NCBI GenBank assembly: GCA_910584915.1
Contig: CAJUDM010000022.1
Coordinates: 1 to 64,000, forward strand
Length of the DNA stretch: 64,000 nt
Origin: an uncultured Lachnospiraceae bacterium
GTDB lineage: Bacteria > Bacillota > Clostridia > Lachnospirales > Lachnospiraceae
Reading direction: 5' to 3'
Each line of letters opens with the position of its first letter. The stretch's first letter is position 1. Positions 18,427 through 27,775 of the stretch are shown here, one piece after another. The translations under genes were made by a program, and so were the position numbers. The notes beneath the pieces were generated by a model. The model saw nothing but the letters and a program-made list of their open reading frames with translations. It did no database searches and was not told where the DNA came from.

Positions 18427-19152
18427 TTAAGATTTCATTCTGATTACTTTTATTCTATGCTCGTTCAAATTAAATAATACTCCAACTGCTCCAATTATAT
18501 TTTCTTTTACCCTCGCGTCCCCCGCTCCCTCCGCCATCACCACCACTCCAGTCACTTCGGGCAGCTTTCTCTGCACCACATAAGGTATCTCATTTCCGTC
18601 GGCATCCCTCAGATACACCACTTCCTCGCTCTGTCCGCTCTCCACATTTTTCCGCCTGCCTCCGGCATCGTCAGTCTCCTCCAGATCCGCCGCAGTGGTC
18701 TCGGAGTTCCTCTCCAGTATCTCCATCCCCGTATCAGACACGGTGATCATCACCTGTACCTTCCCCGCCCCCTCCATGCCGGAGAGCATTTCTTCCACCC
18801 GTTTTTCCAGATTTCCCACATACACATCCAGATCAGAATTTTTTTCACTGCCGAAGTTTCCCGTCTCCAAAACTGCACTCCCTGTACTCCCCTTCTCCTC
18901 CGCATTTCCGGCGCTCCGGATGATCTGCTCACCCCCGGCGTCCTTATCATCCCTGAAAACCCCCGTGTCCGCCCCCTCTTCCTGTCCGCCCCCGCCTCCA
19001 AACCCTGCGGCATTCTCCTTTCCCCCGCTCCCCCTGTCAGTCGGCAGAGAGACGATCAGCAGAAGCACCCCAAAAAGCAGCAGAACTATATAGTCCTCTT
19101 TTTTCATGCTGCGCAGCTTCCGCCTGCACTTTTCAATGACTTTACCGGTCAA
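18427..19152 (-). CDS. spoIIIAG: Stage III sporulation protein AG
   Basis: SpoIIIAG forms a large ring in the intermembrane space of the SpoIIIA-SpoIIQ complex. The protein has an N-terminal membrane segment (DYIVLLLFGVLLLIV), a low-complexity linker, and the C-terminal ring-building motif with LEKRVEEMLSGMEGAGKVQVM. A TTG start at 19152 is chosen because GGAGGTGATTTTGA precedes it and it overlaps the spoIIIAF end; ATG 19107 is the alternative. Confidence 0.94.
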   Translation of the reverse strand: MTGKVIEKCRRKLRSMKKEDYIVLLLFGVLLLIVSLPTDRGSGGKENAAGFGGGGGQEEGADTGVFRDDKDAGGEQIIRSAGNAEEKGSTGSAVLETGNFGSEKNSDLDVYVGNLEKRVEEMLSGMEGAGKVQVMITVSDTGMEILERNSETTAADLEETDDAGGRRKNVESGQSEEVVYLRDADGNEIPYVVQRKLPEVTGVVVMAEGAGDARVKENIIGAVGVLFNLNEHRIKVIRMKS

Positions 19153-19840
19153 TCAAAATCACCTCCAAATTCTCCTCCTCCATGCCGAGAACAAGAGCAA
19201 ACTGTCTGTGGAAAGTTGCCAGATCCACTTTTTCCGTCTTTCTTTTTGCTGCCTCTTCGCCCTGTTCCCTCCCCCCCGCCTCCCCTTTGCCTCCCTCTCC
19301 AGGCGTGATCGTTCCGATTTCCACCTTCTCAATTTCGACATTTTTTGCAGGATTTCCTTCATTTGTCTCTTTCATCTCTGCCGTGTCTCCCTGTACAAAG
19401 GTATTTTCATCCCGAATTTCTTTTAAAAACACCTGTAATTTTTCTTCCTTCTGTTCCACTTCTTCAATCTTCACTCCATATTGAGCGGCAAAATAATTAT
19501 ATTTAGATTTAATTTCATTTTCCGTATACTTTTCTACGAGATCTTCCACAGGAATTCCCGACATAAAACTCTCGTCAAAACTGTCCATATCAAGCTGCCT
19601 TGAAAGCGCCTCCTCCATGCTCTGCCGCATCCCCGCCACCGCCCCTCCGGCGGCCTGCATCTCCCCGCTCTCTATGCCAAAAGACTGAAGTACGTTCAGG
19701 ATCATGCCCACGATCCCCGCTAATACCAGAAGCTCCAGGATCATCCTGCAGATCTTCTCATATTTCTTCCCGCTCTGAAAATACAGAAGCGTCTGACCGC
19801 AGATCATGAAAATGCACAATTCCTTTATCTGCTCCCGCAT
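19142..19840 (-). CDS. spoIIIAF: Stage III sporulation protein AF
   Basis: SpoIIIAF is a two-pass membrane component of the SpoIIIA complex. The product has two hydrophobic segments in the first 65 residues (LCIFMICGQTLLYF and ILELLVLAGIVGMIL) and a soluble C-terminal domain that is longer than usual because of a Glu/Lys/Gly-rich insert before the conserved ending EENLEVILIDR. Its stop overlaps the spoIIIAG start. Confidence 0.93.
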   Translation of the reverse strand: MREQIKELCIFMICGQTLLYFQSGKKYEKICRMILELLVLAGIVGMILNVLQSFGIESGEMQAAGGAVAGMRQSMEEALSRQLDMDSFDESFMSGIPVEDLVEKYTENEIKSKYNYFAAQYGVKIEEVEQKEEKLQVFLKEIRDENTFVQGDTAEMKETNEGNPAKNVEIEKVEIGTITPGEGGKGEAGGREQGEEAAKRKTEKVDLATFHRQFALVLGMEEENLEVILIDR

Positions 19841-19856
19841 AATTCAAACCTGCCTC

Positions 19857-21071
19857 CTACATACTTCTGTTGACCGCCAGCACTGTGACCGCGATGCTCA
19901 GCAAAAACAGTCCCATTCCGGTCAGAAGTACCTTGCACAACATAAACGCCGCTTCTGCCGCCTTATCCGAACACGCCGTCAGTCTTGAATGGTTCACCAC
20001 CGATCCCAGCGCGGAGGAAAGCTTCAGGCAGCCTGAAAGCACAAACAGCTTGCATAACGGCACCAGACACAAAAACAGCAGCATGACCGTAAAAAAGATA
20101 CCTACCCCGTTGCGGATCAGGATTGCTGATCCCACAAAAATTTCCGAGATCCCCTCCGAAATATTTCCCACCCCCGGCACCATTCCCGCCACTTTTTTTG
20201 CCGTATTCCACTTCAGAGAGTCGATAACGGGTGTTATCATTGCCTGCAGGACTCCAACGCTCCCAATGATCCAGAGCATTGCCTTTAAAAGCAGTTCTAT
20301 CCCCCTCTTCAGGCTCTGCAGCAATCCCCCCAGTTTTTCTCCCGTCCAGACACCGTTCATGACGGCCAACAGCATATACAGTTCTATTCCGGGCAGAGCC
20401 ACATGGCACAGCACCTCCTCCACACACCAGATCACAAGCAGGATCCCCTCATAGTACACGGCGGCAGTGGCACTGCCATTCGACATTCCCAGCGCCGCCG
20501 TGTACGCCGGCACCAGTATTTTGACAAAATCCGTGACATACAGCAGTATTTCCTCTGTCTCCATATAGATGGTCCGGAATATTCTGGCGAGCATAATGCA
20601 CAGCAGTAGATACAGAAAATAGAATCCCAGATGAGATACCTGCTGATTTTCCACAATATCCATCACCACTGTGAAGAGCGCCGACAATACCGCGAGCAGT
20701 AAAATGTTCATAAAGATCTCCCGCCCCGCCGAGAATTCAAAAAACAGGTTTCTTACGGCTGACGTTCCGAACTCTTTTATGCCATTCTGCAAGTTTCCCT
20801 TCATGATTTCCCGCCACAGTTTGCCGGTGTCTATCTCTGTTCTCCCATATGCTTCATCCAGATAATCTGTGATCTCCTGCATATAATTTTCATTCCAGAG
20901 CCTGTTCAACTCTCCGGAAATGTCTTCCAGCCCCTCTGTTTTTACTGTTTCTCCCTCTTTATTCTCTCCGAATGTATCCTCATCAATGACGGAAGCCTTG
21001 CATTTTATGTCGAAAATGCCAAAAAAAAGAAGAAATACCATGCAAATCAGCAATAACATGTGTTTTTTCAT
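19857..21071 (-). CDS. spoIIIAE: Stage III sporulation protein AE
   Basis: SpoIIIAE is the large polytopic membrane protein of the SpoIIIA complex, proposed to act as the transport conduit. This 404-residue form has a signal-like N-terminus, then about eight hydrophobic segments and the conserved MVPGVGNISEGISEIFVGS region. Its ATG overlaps the spoIIIAD stop (ATGA), which implies translational coupling. Confidence 0.95.
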   Translation of the reverse strand: MKKHMLLLICMVFLLFFGIFDIKCKASVIDEDTFGENKEGETVKTEGLEDISGELNRLWNENYMQEITDYLDEAYGRTEIDTGKLWREIMKGNLQNGIKEFGTSAVRNLFFEFSAGREIFMNILLLAVLSALFTVVMDIVENQQVSHLGFYFLYLLLCIMLARIFRTIYMETEEILLYVTDFVKILVPAYTAALGMSNGSATAAVYYEGILLVIWCVEEVLCHVALPGIELYMLLAVMNGVWTGEKLGGLLQSLKRGIELLLKAMLWIIGSVGVLQAMITPVIDSLKWNTAKKVAGMVPGVGNISEGISEIFVGSAILIRNGVGIFFTVMLLFLCLVPLCKLFVLSGCLKLSSALGSVVNHSRLTACSDKAAEAAFMLCKVLLTGMGLFLLSIAVTVLAVNRSM

Positions 21072-21451
21072 GCGAAATTTCCTATAGTCTGCAGGAGCGA
21101 GATCACAATCGGCAGCCCAAACAGCAGAATACAGACCTTCCCGAACACTTCTATCTGTCCCGCTATTGTCTGAAATCCCGCATCCCGGCAGATTCCTGCG
21201 CTGAATTCACAGATATAAGTAATGCCGATCATCTTTAACAGGATATTCAGATACTCCCTGTTTGCCGCGACATACTGCTGCAGCTGCCCGAACTGCTGAA
21301 ATACTCTGGCGAGGTACTCCACGATAAACACGCAGATCAACCCTCCGCATGCCACTCCGATATAGGCCGCGTACTCCGGTCTGAGTATCTTAAACTGAAG
21401 CGCCAGAAGCACCGCCAGCACTCCGAGTAATGAAATCTTCACTACGATCAT
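21068..21451 (-). CDS. spoIIIAD: Stage III sporulation protein AD
   Basis: SpoIIIAD is a small polytopic membrane protein of the SpoIIIA complex. It has three to four membrane segments and the conserved LKMIGITYICEFSAGICRD-type block. ATG 21451 (MIVVKISLLG) is favoured by AGGAG 8 nt upstream over an in-frame GTG at 21469. It lies between spoIIIAC and spoIIIAE with overlaps of only a few bases. Confidence 0.94.
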   Translation of the reverse strand: MIVVKISLLGVLAVLLALQFKILRPEYAAYIGVACGGLICVFIVEYLARVFQQFGQLQQYVAANREYLNILLKMIGITYICEFSAGICRDAGFQTIAGQIEVFGKVCILLFGLPIVISLLQTIGNFA

Positions 21452-21465
21452 CTGCCACGCTCCTC

Positions 21466-21660
21466 TCACAACGAAAATAAATTCTGTATGGACATAAACA
21501 GATCGTATATATACGGCATGATCCAGGTCAGCACAAGGATAAGCCCCGCAAGCGACACCAAAAAAGCCTGCTCCTCCCTGCCGCTGTGCTTCAAGACCTG
21601 TCCCAGTATCGTAACCAGTATGCCTACCGCCGCTATTTTAAAAATCACACTAACTGTCAT
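21466..21660 (-). CDS. spoIIIAC: Stage III sporulation protein AC
   Basis: SpoIIIAC is a roughly 65-residue two-pass membrane protein of the SpoIIIA complex. The sequence VSVIFKIAAVGILVTILGQV followed by a second hydrophobic segment (VSLAGLILVLTWIMPYI) fits the family. ATG 21660 has GGGAG 6 nt upstream; ATG 21666 and GTG 21693 are in frame but less well placed. An unusual 126-bp duplicated spacer separates it from spoIIIAB. Confidence 0.9.
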   Translation of the reverse strand: MTVSVIFKIAAVGILVTILGQVLKHSGREEQAFLVSLAGLILVLTWIMPYIYDLFMSIQNLFSL

Positions 21661-21706
21661 GTCCATCTCCCATTTCTTCTCTGACTTTTTCACCTGTTTT
21701 TCTGCG

Positions 21707-21868
21707 AGCCGCTTGTTTTTTTCTGTGGTCGTTACATCAGAAAACTCGCAAATCCGCGCTGTCGCGCTCTATGTCCGATTTCATCGGACATTTGCTCGTT
21801 AACGATCACAAAAAACCAAATGTCTGCTCCGCAGCCGCTTGTTTTTTTCTGTGATCGTTACATCAGAA
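21707..21868. repeat. Direct repeat pair with internal hairpins between spoIIIAB and spoIIIAC
   Basis: Two 36-bp direct repeats at 21707-21742 and 21833-21868 differ at one base, with a period of 126 bp. The second covers the end of spoIIIAB including its stop codon. Between them are a perfect 9-bp hairpin ATGTCCGAT/ATCGGACAT (21771-21791) and GTTAACGATCACAAAAAAC, which is inverted relative to the repeats and could pair with them. On the transcript this makes at least two stem-loops inside the spoIIIA operon. Confidence 0.75.
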
Positions 21869-22370
21869 GTATCGTGAGCAGCAGTCCGCCCATCACACCG
21901 GCGCAAAGGGTCAGCCTGTTTTTTTCCCTGTTCAGGTTCTCCCGCTCTTTCAGATGCTTCTCCAGATACCGTTCCATGTCAGACAACATCTTCCTCTGCA
22001 TCCCGCCGTCCTCAAAACAAAGCCTTTCCCCCAGTTCTTCCACTTCCTTCTCCACCGTCCTGCTCAGAGGCTCTTTCTCGAAGATCAGCTTTGCCTCCCT
22101 CCTCCAGACATTCCCCAGCGTATCGCCGCCATCCCTGAACGCCTGCCCGATTCTCTCCAGAAAATACTTTCTGTTTTCCGAAAGACGGCTTCCTATCCTT
22201 GCGCAGATCTCCGGCAGGGAAGACTTCTGAAAAGCGATCTCATTTTCCATCAGCTCAAACAGTTCCATCCACTGCCTGCACCACTCCAGATAATTTCCCC
22301 GCTCCTTCACAATGCTGTACGCACAGCCGCTGCTCCCTGCCATAACAACAAAAATCCCAAAAATACGCAT
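21858..22370 (-). CDS. spoIIIAB: Stage III sporulation protein AB
   Basis: SpoIIIAB is a GspF-like membrane component of the SpoIIIA complex. It starts MRIFGIFVVMAGSSGCAYSI, a membrane segment, followed by a helical domain and a C-terminal membrane anchor (LCAGVMGGLLLTILLM). ATG 22370 has GAGG 8 nt upstream and lies 10 bp after the spoIIIAA stop; a longer frame to 22466 would overlap spoIIIAA. Its last codons are part of the 36-bp direct repeat. Confidence 0.92.
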   Translation of the reverse strand: MRIFGIFVVMAGSSGCAYSIVKERGNYLEWCRQWMELFELMENEIAFQKSSLPEICARIGSRLSENRKYFLERIGQAFRDGGDTLGNVWRREAKLIFEKEPLSRTVEKEVEELGERLCFEDGGMQRKMLSDMERYLEKHLKERENLNREKNRLTLCAGVMGGLLLTILLM

Positions 22371-22380
22371 CAGAACATCC

Positions 22381-23310
22381 TCACTCACACCGATATATCT
22401 TCCTGACCACACAACTTCCGTTTTCCTTCCCCAGCACGATAAACCTCCTGAAAGCCCTCTCCGCAAGCAGCTTTCTCATAAAAACTTTCTTCACTAACTC
22501 ATCCATATCCTCCGCATGGATCGTGGAGAGGATCTGGCAGCCGCAGCGCAATACCTTTTCCACCGCTTCCGCATCTTCCGGGCTCCCCAGCTCATCTACA
22601 GCGATCACCTGCGGCGACATGGAACGGATCAACAACATCATCCCCATTGCTTTCGGACAGCCGTCCAGCACATCCGTCCGGATTCCCAGGTCATTCTGAG
22701 CCACTCCCAGATAGCTGCCTGCCAGCTCCGATCTCTCATCCACCACGCTCACAAACATCCCTCTCCCCCATCTGTTCCCGTTTGAGATCTCCCTGACAAG
22801 ATCCCGCAGCAGCGTAGTCTTCCCGCAGCCGGGTGGAGACAATATCAGAGTATTACAGAACCGTCCCCCCTCATAAACTTCCGAAATCACCGGTTTTGCG
22901 GCTCCTCTTATCTCATGGGCAATCCTGATATTTAAATAACGTATGTTTTTTATTGTCCTGATCCTGTTTTCATCCTCCAGGACAGCCTGGCCTGCCACAC
23001 CCACCCTGTGTCCCCCGGGCAGAGTCAGATATCCCTGCCTGATCTCATCCGTATAGGCGTACACAGAATATTTGCAGATATGCTGCAAAATCTGTTCCAG
23101 TTCTCCGGCATCCATCCTTCTCGCCGCGGCAGCCTCCTTTGTCATTTGTCCTTCTCCGGTCAGGAAATACTCTTTCTGCCTCCTGATCACGATCACCGGC
23201 TTCTCCGCCCGCAGCCTTATCTCCTGCAAGTCTTCCGCACCACATGCCGCCACATCAAAAAGCCTCCGCAGGGATGACGGAAACATATGCAGGATCTCCT
23301 CCTTTTTCAC
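22381..23310 (-). CDS. spoIIIAA: Stage III sporulation protein AA (ATPase)
   Basis: SpoIIIAA is the secretion-type ATPase of the SpoIIIA complex. It has Walker A LSPPGCGKTTLLRDLV, an R-finger/Walker B region around VIAVDELGSPEDAEAV, and STIHAEDMDELVKK. A GTG start at 23310 is chosen because GGAGGCGGGGCT precedes it; an ATG at 23373 in frame is less likely. It is the first gene of the operon. A sigma-E promoter is expected in 23311-23535, but I could not define one by eye. Confidence 0.94.
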   Translation of the reverse strand: MKKEEILHMFPSSLRRLFDVAACGAEDLQEIRLRAEKPVIVIRRQKEYFLTGEGQMTKEAAAARRMDAGELEQILQHICKYSVYAYTDEIRQGYLTLPGGHRVGVAGQAVLEDENRIRTIKNIRYLNIRIAHEIRGAAKPVISEVYEGGRFCNTLILSPPGCGKTTLLRDLVREISNGNRWGRGMFVSVVDERSELAGSYLGVAQNDLGIRTDVLDGCPKAMGMMLLIRSMSPQVIAVDELGSPEDAEAVEKVLRCGCQILSTIHAEDMDELVKKVFMRKLLAERAFRRFIVLGKENGSCVVRKIYRCE

Positions 23311-23535
23311 AGCCCCGCCTCCTTCCACTACCATAACCGGAAAACAGTTCTTCACCATATCTTGATGGTACATGTTCTCCTATCCCTATATATATGTACC
23401 TGTCCCTCTTTTCATCACTCTTCTCAAACAAAAAATCCTGAAATCTGAACATGCGGTAATTCTTTATCCTCACCTGCAGCCTGATGTGATCTCCGCACGC
23501 CAATCCAGGGATCCGCCGCCGGGCGCACATCACAA

Positions 23536-23570
23536 AAGGCAGAGACTCCTGTAGCCTCTGCCTTCTTTTT
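23536..23570 (-). terminator. Intrinsic terminator after rsgA
   Basis: A 9-bp stem AAGGCAGAG/CTCTGCCTT with an 11-nt loop begins 7 bp past the rsgA stop. The minus strand follows with TTTTG and the plus strand with CTTTTTT. It separates rsgA from spoIIIAA. Confidence 0.7.
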
Positions 23571-24449
23571 TCAATACTTTTTCCTGCTCTTCAGTTCCTC
23601 ATATAACACAGTATAATTATGATACCTCACATCACTGATCTTTCCCGCCGAAAGAGCCTCCTTCACGCTGCACCCCGGCTCGCTCACATGAGCGCATCCC
23701 CGGAATCTGCATTTCCCCTCATACGCCCTGAATTCCGGATAGAAATCCCTCAGATCCTCCTTCTCCATATTAAAGAGCTGCAGGGAGGAGAATCCCGGCG
23801 TATCCATGATGTAGCTTTCCCCGTCTAACGCAAAAAGTTCCGAATGGCGGGTGGTATGCCTTCCCCTGTCGATCTTCTCGCTGACAGCGCCGGTCTCCAT
23901 CTCCGCCCGGGGATGCAGGTAGTTGATCAGGGAGGATTTTCCGACACCGCTGGGCCCTGCCAGCGTTGTAGTCTTACCCTGCAGGAAAGAGCGCACCTCC
24001 TTGAGCCCCTCCCGCTCTCTGACGCTGATAAACAACACCCGATAGCCACAGCCCTCATAGGCCCCGCGGAGCTCCTCCCGCTCTTGTTCTGTAGCGATAT
24101 CGCTCTTGTTAAAACAAACAGCGCAGGGCAGTTCCTGTTGTTCCATCATGATCAGGAACCGGTCCAGCAAATTGAAATTCGGTTCCGGCTTCAGGATCGC
24201 AAATATCACCAGCGCCTGATCGATATTCGCCACCGCCGGGCGGATCAGCCTGCTTTTACGGGGCAGGATCTCCCTGATATTTCCTGTCCTCTCCTGCCGG
24301 TCGAGCACCTCCAGCTCCACATTATCTCCCACAAGAGGCTTTACATTATCTTTGCGGAAGATTCCCCTCGCCCTGCATTCATAGATGCTCAGATCCTCGG
24401 CATGCACATAATAAAATCCTGCTATTCCCTTGACTATCTTTCCCCGCAT
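23571..24449 (-). CDS. rsgA: Ribosome small subunit-dependent GTPase A
   Basis: RsgA is a circularly permuted GTPase that helps late maturation of the 30S subunit. The protein shows an N-terminal OB-fold, G4 NKSDIA preceding G1 LAGPSGVGKSSLINYL, and G3 DTPGFSS, the permuted order. The C-terminal zinc site is CRFRGCAHVSEPGC. It is 292 aa long, as expected. It follows the PASTA kinase gene, the conserved stp-prkC-rsgA order. Confidence 0.96.
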   Translation of the reverse strand: MRGKIVKGIAGFYYVHAEDLSIYECRARGIFRKDNVKPLVGDNVELEVLDRQERTGNIREILPRKSRLIRPAVANIDQALVIFAILKPEPNFNLLDRFLIMMEQQELPCAVCFNKSDIATEQEREELRGAYEGCGYRVLFISVREREGLKEVRSFLQGKTTTLAGPSGVGKSSLINYLHPRAEMETGAVSEKIDRGRHTTRHSELFALDGESYIMDTPGFSSLQLFNMEKEDLRDFYPEFRAYEGKCRFRGCAHVSEPGCSVKEALSAGKISDVRYHNYTVLYEELKSRKKY

Positions 24450-24539
24450 GCTGCATTTCCTGTTATCTGCATATGAAGTGATCCTGTCTGTCCGGTTTAT
24501 ACTCCGGCATCCAATATCCCGAACGCCGCCGCCGGACAG

Positions 24540-26627
24540 CTAACTCTCCTTCGTAAACTCGATTGTTCTCTCTATCGTTTTCTCCGTGCTGGTTCCCGGC
24601 TTCTCCACCGGATTTCCCGCTTCATCCACTCCCTGTGTGGGCTCCGTGGTATTCGTGTAGCGAAACGTGATCTTACCTGTCGCGGATTTGATCCCCGTAT
24701 AGTTGACCGCCACCGGGAAAGACGCCGTCTCCGTATCTAAAAGCCTCGTTCCGTCCGCCGTCTCGATCGTCACCTTCACCTTTGTCCCGTCCCTGTACTC
24801 CGGATCCTCCGCCGCCGTAGGACCGGTGATATTGCCGCTGTAGCTGTAAGTCTCCGCCTTGCCGCCCATACTGATCTTAATATCGATGGCAGTCCCCGGA
24901 TCCACAAAGGAACCTACCGAATAACTCTGATAGCATACCTGCCCTTCAGGGTAATCCTCGCTGTTCATCTGCCCTACTGTGCCGAGCCCGAGCCCCGCCT
25001 CGATCAACATCGCCAGAACTTCATCTTCCTCTCTGCCCATCAGTTCCGGCACCCTGATCTTGGAATCCTCCGCGCCGGTACTCACAACGATCGTTACAGC
25101 CGAGCCTTTCGGCGCCTTCGTGCCGCTCTCCGGGCTCTGGGAGATCACAATATTATTTTCCACCGTGGAGGATGAACTCTCACTGCGGTTGACCACGAAA
25201 CCGGCTTTCTCCAGCGTATTCTTCGCCTCCTCGTAGGTGATGCCGGTGGCTTTCGGCACACTCACACCCTCCGTGCCCGCGCTGACCGTCAGCGTGATCA
25301 CCGTACCGGGATCCACCATGATCCCCTCCTCCACGGATGCGCTGATGACCTGATTCTGGGGATAGGCAGCGTTCTCCACATACTTGAGTTCTACCCTCAG
25401 CCCCATCTTCTCCAACCTTTCCTGCGCCGTTTTCACTGCCATACTGGTGACATCTATCATTTCGACCTGCTGCGTCTGCTCTTCCTGTCCCGTCTCATCC
25501 CCGTTTTTGCCGCTCAGATGAAAGAGCCCGAGAGCCCTTCCCACCAGCACGATCACAATGCAGCCGATGATGAGCGCAGCCACAATGGCCAGAACAGTTG
25601 TGATCTTCTCCATGCGGGGATCGTAATCTTCATCGTAATCCTCTTCCTCCTCTTCCCCGCCGTCCGTGTATCTCCTGTTGAGCCGCATGGACTCTTCCAT
25701 ATTGTCCTTCGCCGCCGAAGCCCTTTTGATCCGCTCCATCTCCCTCTCCGTGATCATGCGGGTGGACGCCTTCCTGTCAGGCTCCATCACTTTCACAAAG
25801 TCTTCGTCGGGATTGAGGAGAGACTGCTTCAGGTCATCGATCAGTTCCGCCATGGACTGATACCTGCGGTCAGGGCTCTTCTGGCAGCATTTGAACACGA
25901 TCTGCTCCACGCTGACCGGAATCTCCGGCACATATTCCCGCGGGGAAGGCAGTTCCTCCTGAATATGTTTTATAGCGATCGCCACAGTCGTCTCCCCGTT
26001 AAATGGAACCCTGCCCGTGAGCATCTCAAACATGGTGATACCGAGAGAATAAATATCACTCTTCTCATCGCTGTAGCCGCCCCTCGCCTGCTCCGGCGAT
26101 GTATAATGGACAGACCCCATCACATTGGAGGTGATCGTATTGCTGGTGGCAGCTTTCGCGATGCCGAAGTCCGTCACCTTCACCTTGCCCTCTTTGGAGA
26201 TCATGATATTCTGAGGCTTGATGTCTCTGTGAATGATATGGTTATTATGGGCAGCCTCGATGCCCATGGAAACCTGAATTGCTATACTGATGGCCTCCTT
26301 GACGGAAAGCCTCGCTTTCTTTTCAATATACTTTTTTAAGGTAATGCCCTCTACCATTTCCATGACGAAATAGTAGATACCGTTCTCCTCCCCCACATCA
26401 TAGACGTTCACGATGTTGGGATGCATCAGCCCCGCCGCGGCCTGCGCCTCCGTCCGAAACTTGGAGACAAAGTTCGCATTCTCGGAAAATTCCTGTTTCA
26501 ATACCTTGATCGCCACAAATCTGTTGAGTTTATGACATTTCGCTTTATAGACATCAGACATGCCGCCGGTTCCGATCTTTTCCAAAATCTCGTAGCGGTC
26601 CCCTATCATCATTCCAATTTTTATCAT
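24540..26627 (-). CDS. prkC: PASTA-domain serine/threonine protein kinase
   Basis: This membrane kinase senses muropeptides or lipid II and controls growth, wall synthesis and spore germination. An N-terminal Hanks kinase domain has GTGGMSDVY (19-27), Lys41, HRDIKPQN (133-140) and DFG (153-155). It is followed by an acidic linker, one transmembrane helix (about 350-372, ITTVLAIVAALIIGCIVIV) and three PASTA repeats, then a Thr/Glu-rich tail. ATG 26627 has GGAG 7 nt upstream. It pairs with the upstream PP2C phosphatase. Confidence 0.96.
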   Translation of the reverse strand: MIKIGMMIGDRYEILEKIGTGGMSDVYKAKCHKLNRFVAIKVLKQEFSENANFVSKFRTEAQAAAGLMHPNIVNVYDVGEENGIYYFVMEMVEGITLKKYIEKKARLSVKEAISIAIQVSMGIEAAHNNHIIHRDIKPQNIMISKEGKVKVTDFGIAKAATSNTITSNVMGSVHYTSPEQARGGYSDEKSDIYSLGITMFEMLTGRVPFNGETTVAIAIKHIQEELPSPREYVPEIPVSVEQIVFKCCQKSPDRRYQSMAELIDDLKQSLLNPDEDFVKVMEPDRKASTRMITEREMERIKRASAAKDNMEESMRLNRRYTDGGEEEEEDYDEDYDPRMEKITTVLAIVAALIIGCIVIVLVGRALGLFHLSGKNGDETGQEEQTQQVEMIDVTSMAVKTAQERLEKMGLRVELKYVENAAYPQNQVISASVEEGIMVDPGTVITLTVSAGTEGVSVPKATGITYEEAKNTLEKAGFVVNRSESSSSTVENNIVISQSPESGTKAPKGSAVTIVVSTGAEDSKIRVPELMGREEDEVLAMLIEAGLGLGTVGQMNSEDYPEGQVCYQSYSVGSFVDPGTAIDIKISMGGKAETYSYSGNITGPTAAEDPEYRDGTKVKVTIETADGTRLLDTETASFPVAVNYTGIKSATGKITFRYTNTTEPTQGVDEAGNPVEKPGTSTEKTIERTIEFTKES

Positions 26628-26651
26628 GTTTATACTCCATTAACCCACAAT

Positions 26652-26679
26652 CTGCAGGTCCGCGGTATCACAGACCTGC
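26652..26679. other. Hairpin between the phosphatase and kinase genes
   Basis: GCAGGTC/GACCTGC forms a 7-bp stem with a 12-nt loop in the 111-bp gap between the phosphatase stop and the kinase start. There is no T-run, so it is more likely an mRNA stability or processing structure than a terminator. Confidence 0.4.
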
Positions 26680-26738
26680 GAGCGAAGGCACCGTTGCCGC
26701 CTTCACATCCCGACCGCGCCCGCAGAGCGCGGCAAACA

Positions 26739-27467
26739 TCAAATATCCGGCTCGATCAGGATCAGGGAGATATTGTCCCTGCCTCCGTTCAAGTTCGCAA
26801 CTCTTACAAGAGCTTCCGCCTTTTCCATGATGTCGCGCTGGGCATTTACTATCATTCTTATTTCTTCATCCTCCAGCATATTACTGAGTCCGTCAGAGCA
26901 CAGCAGGATAATGTCCCCCTTCTGCAGTTCCACCTCATAGAAATCGGCTAAAACCGCATAGGTAACCCCTACCGCCCTTGTAATAATATTCTTATTCGGA
27001 TGAGTTCTGGCACTCTCTCTGTCTAATCCCCCCATCCGGATCATTTCCTCCACAAGCGAGTGGTCCGTCGTGATCTGTCTTATACTTTTTCCGTTTACGA
27101 TATAAAGACGGCTGTCGCCCACATTGCCAACCTTCAGGCATTTTCCGTAGATCGTCGCCACAACGACCGTGGTACCCATGCCTTCCAGATCCCTGTTTTC
27201 ATTGGAAAGTTCAAAAATACCCGCGTTCGCCTTATTGATAGCACTCTGCAGTATCCTCTCCGGGCTTTTTTCGGCGGAAGCCTCCGCCTCCCGGCATATC
27301 GTATCCACCGCATAGCGCGAAGCATAATCCCCCGCTTTATGGCCGCCCATGCCATCGGCGATCATAAACAGGTTCGGCAGATTTCCAACCGGCAGTTCCG
27401 AGGAAAATACCACATCCTGATTCAATTGTCTCCGTTTCCCCTTATCCGATAAGGAGGCTGTCTTCAT
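26739..27467 (-). CDS. prpC: PP2C-type serine/threonine phosphatase
   Basis: This metal-dependent phosphatase reverses phosphorylation by the neighbouring PASTA kinase. Motifs include LNQDVVFSS, ADGMGGHKAGDYAS, GNVGDSRLYI, LLCSDGLSNML and the ending GGRDNISLILIE. The start MKTASLSDKGKRRQLNQD at 27467 is the family start; a frame open to 27578 adds an unrelated leader. A plausible promoter lies about 160 bp upstream. The gap to rlmN is 573 bp and contains repeats. Confidence 0.95.
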   Translation of the reverse strand: MKTASLSDKGKRRQLNQDVVFSSELPVGNLPNLFMIADGMGGHKAGDYASRYAVDTICREAEASAEKSPERILQSAINKANAGIFELSNENRDLEGMGTTVVVATIYGKCLKVGNVGDSRLYIVNGKSIRQITTDHSLVEEMIRMGGLDRESARTHPNKNIITRAVGVTYAVLADFYEVELQKGDIILLCSDGLSNMLEDEEIRMIVNAQRDIMEKAEALVRVANLNGGRDNISLILIEPDI

Positions 27468-27623
27468 CAACGCCCTGTTCCCCCTGAAGCTGTATCTGCT
27501 GACTGTACCACAGACAGATATTTCTCTGCTGTAACACCACAGCCTGCGCGAAACACCTGTCCACGCACCACAATGCAAAACCGCGCCCGGCGCTTCTCTG
27601 CAAACTGCTGTCTACAAATTAAA

Positions 27624-27652
27624 ATACTACCACATAAATGGAAAAGGGGCAA
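27624..27652 (-). promoter_or_regulatory. Predicted sigma-A promoter for phosphatase-kinase genes
   Basis: On the minus strand TTGCCC, a 17-bp spacer, then TAGTAT with an extended TGG before it. It faces the phosphatase gene and lies downstream of the repeat-rich gap, so the phosphatase, kinase and rsgA could be expressed independently of rlmN. Confidence 0.45.
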
Positions 27653-27775
27653 GAAAAATCCAAATCCTGCCACCTTTTTGTAACAGTTCAGCATAAAAAA
27701 TCCCCAATGGATCCGCTCTGCTCCTGATCTGTCACTCTCTATTCATCCTATTTTACCAGATTTTGTCTGAAATAT

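Noticed and set aside
25518..26339. Long plus-strand open frame opposite the PASTA kinase gene (also 1153-2292 and 57290-58348)
   Set aside because: They are antisense to clear genes, rich in His/Arg/Pro, lack ribosome sites and resemble no family; GC-rich codon bias of the true strand keeps them open.
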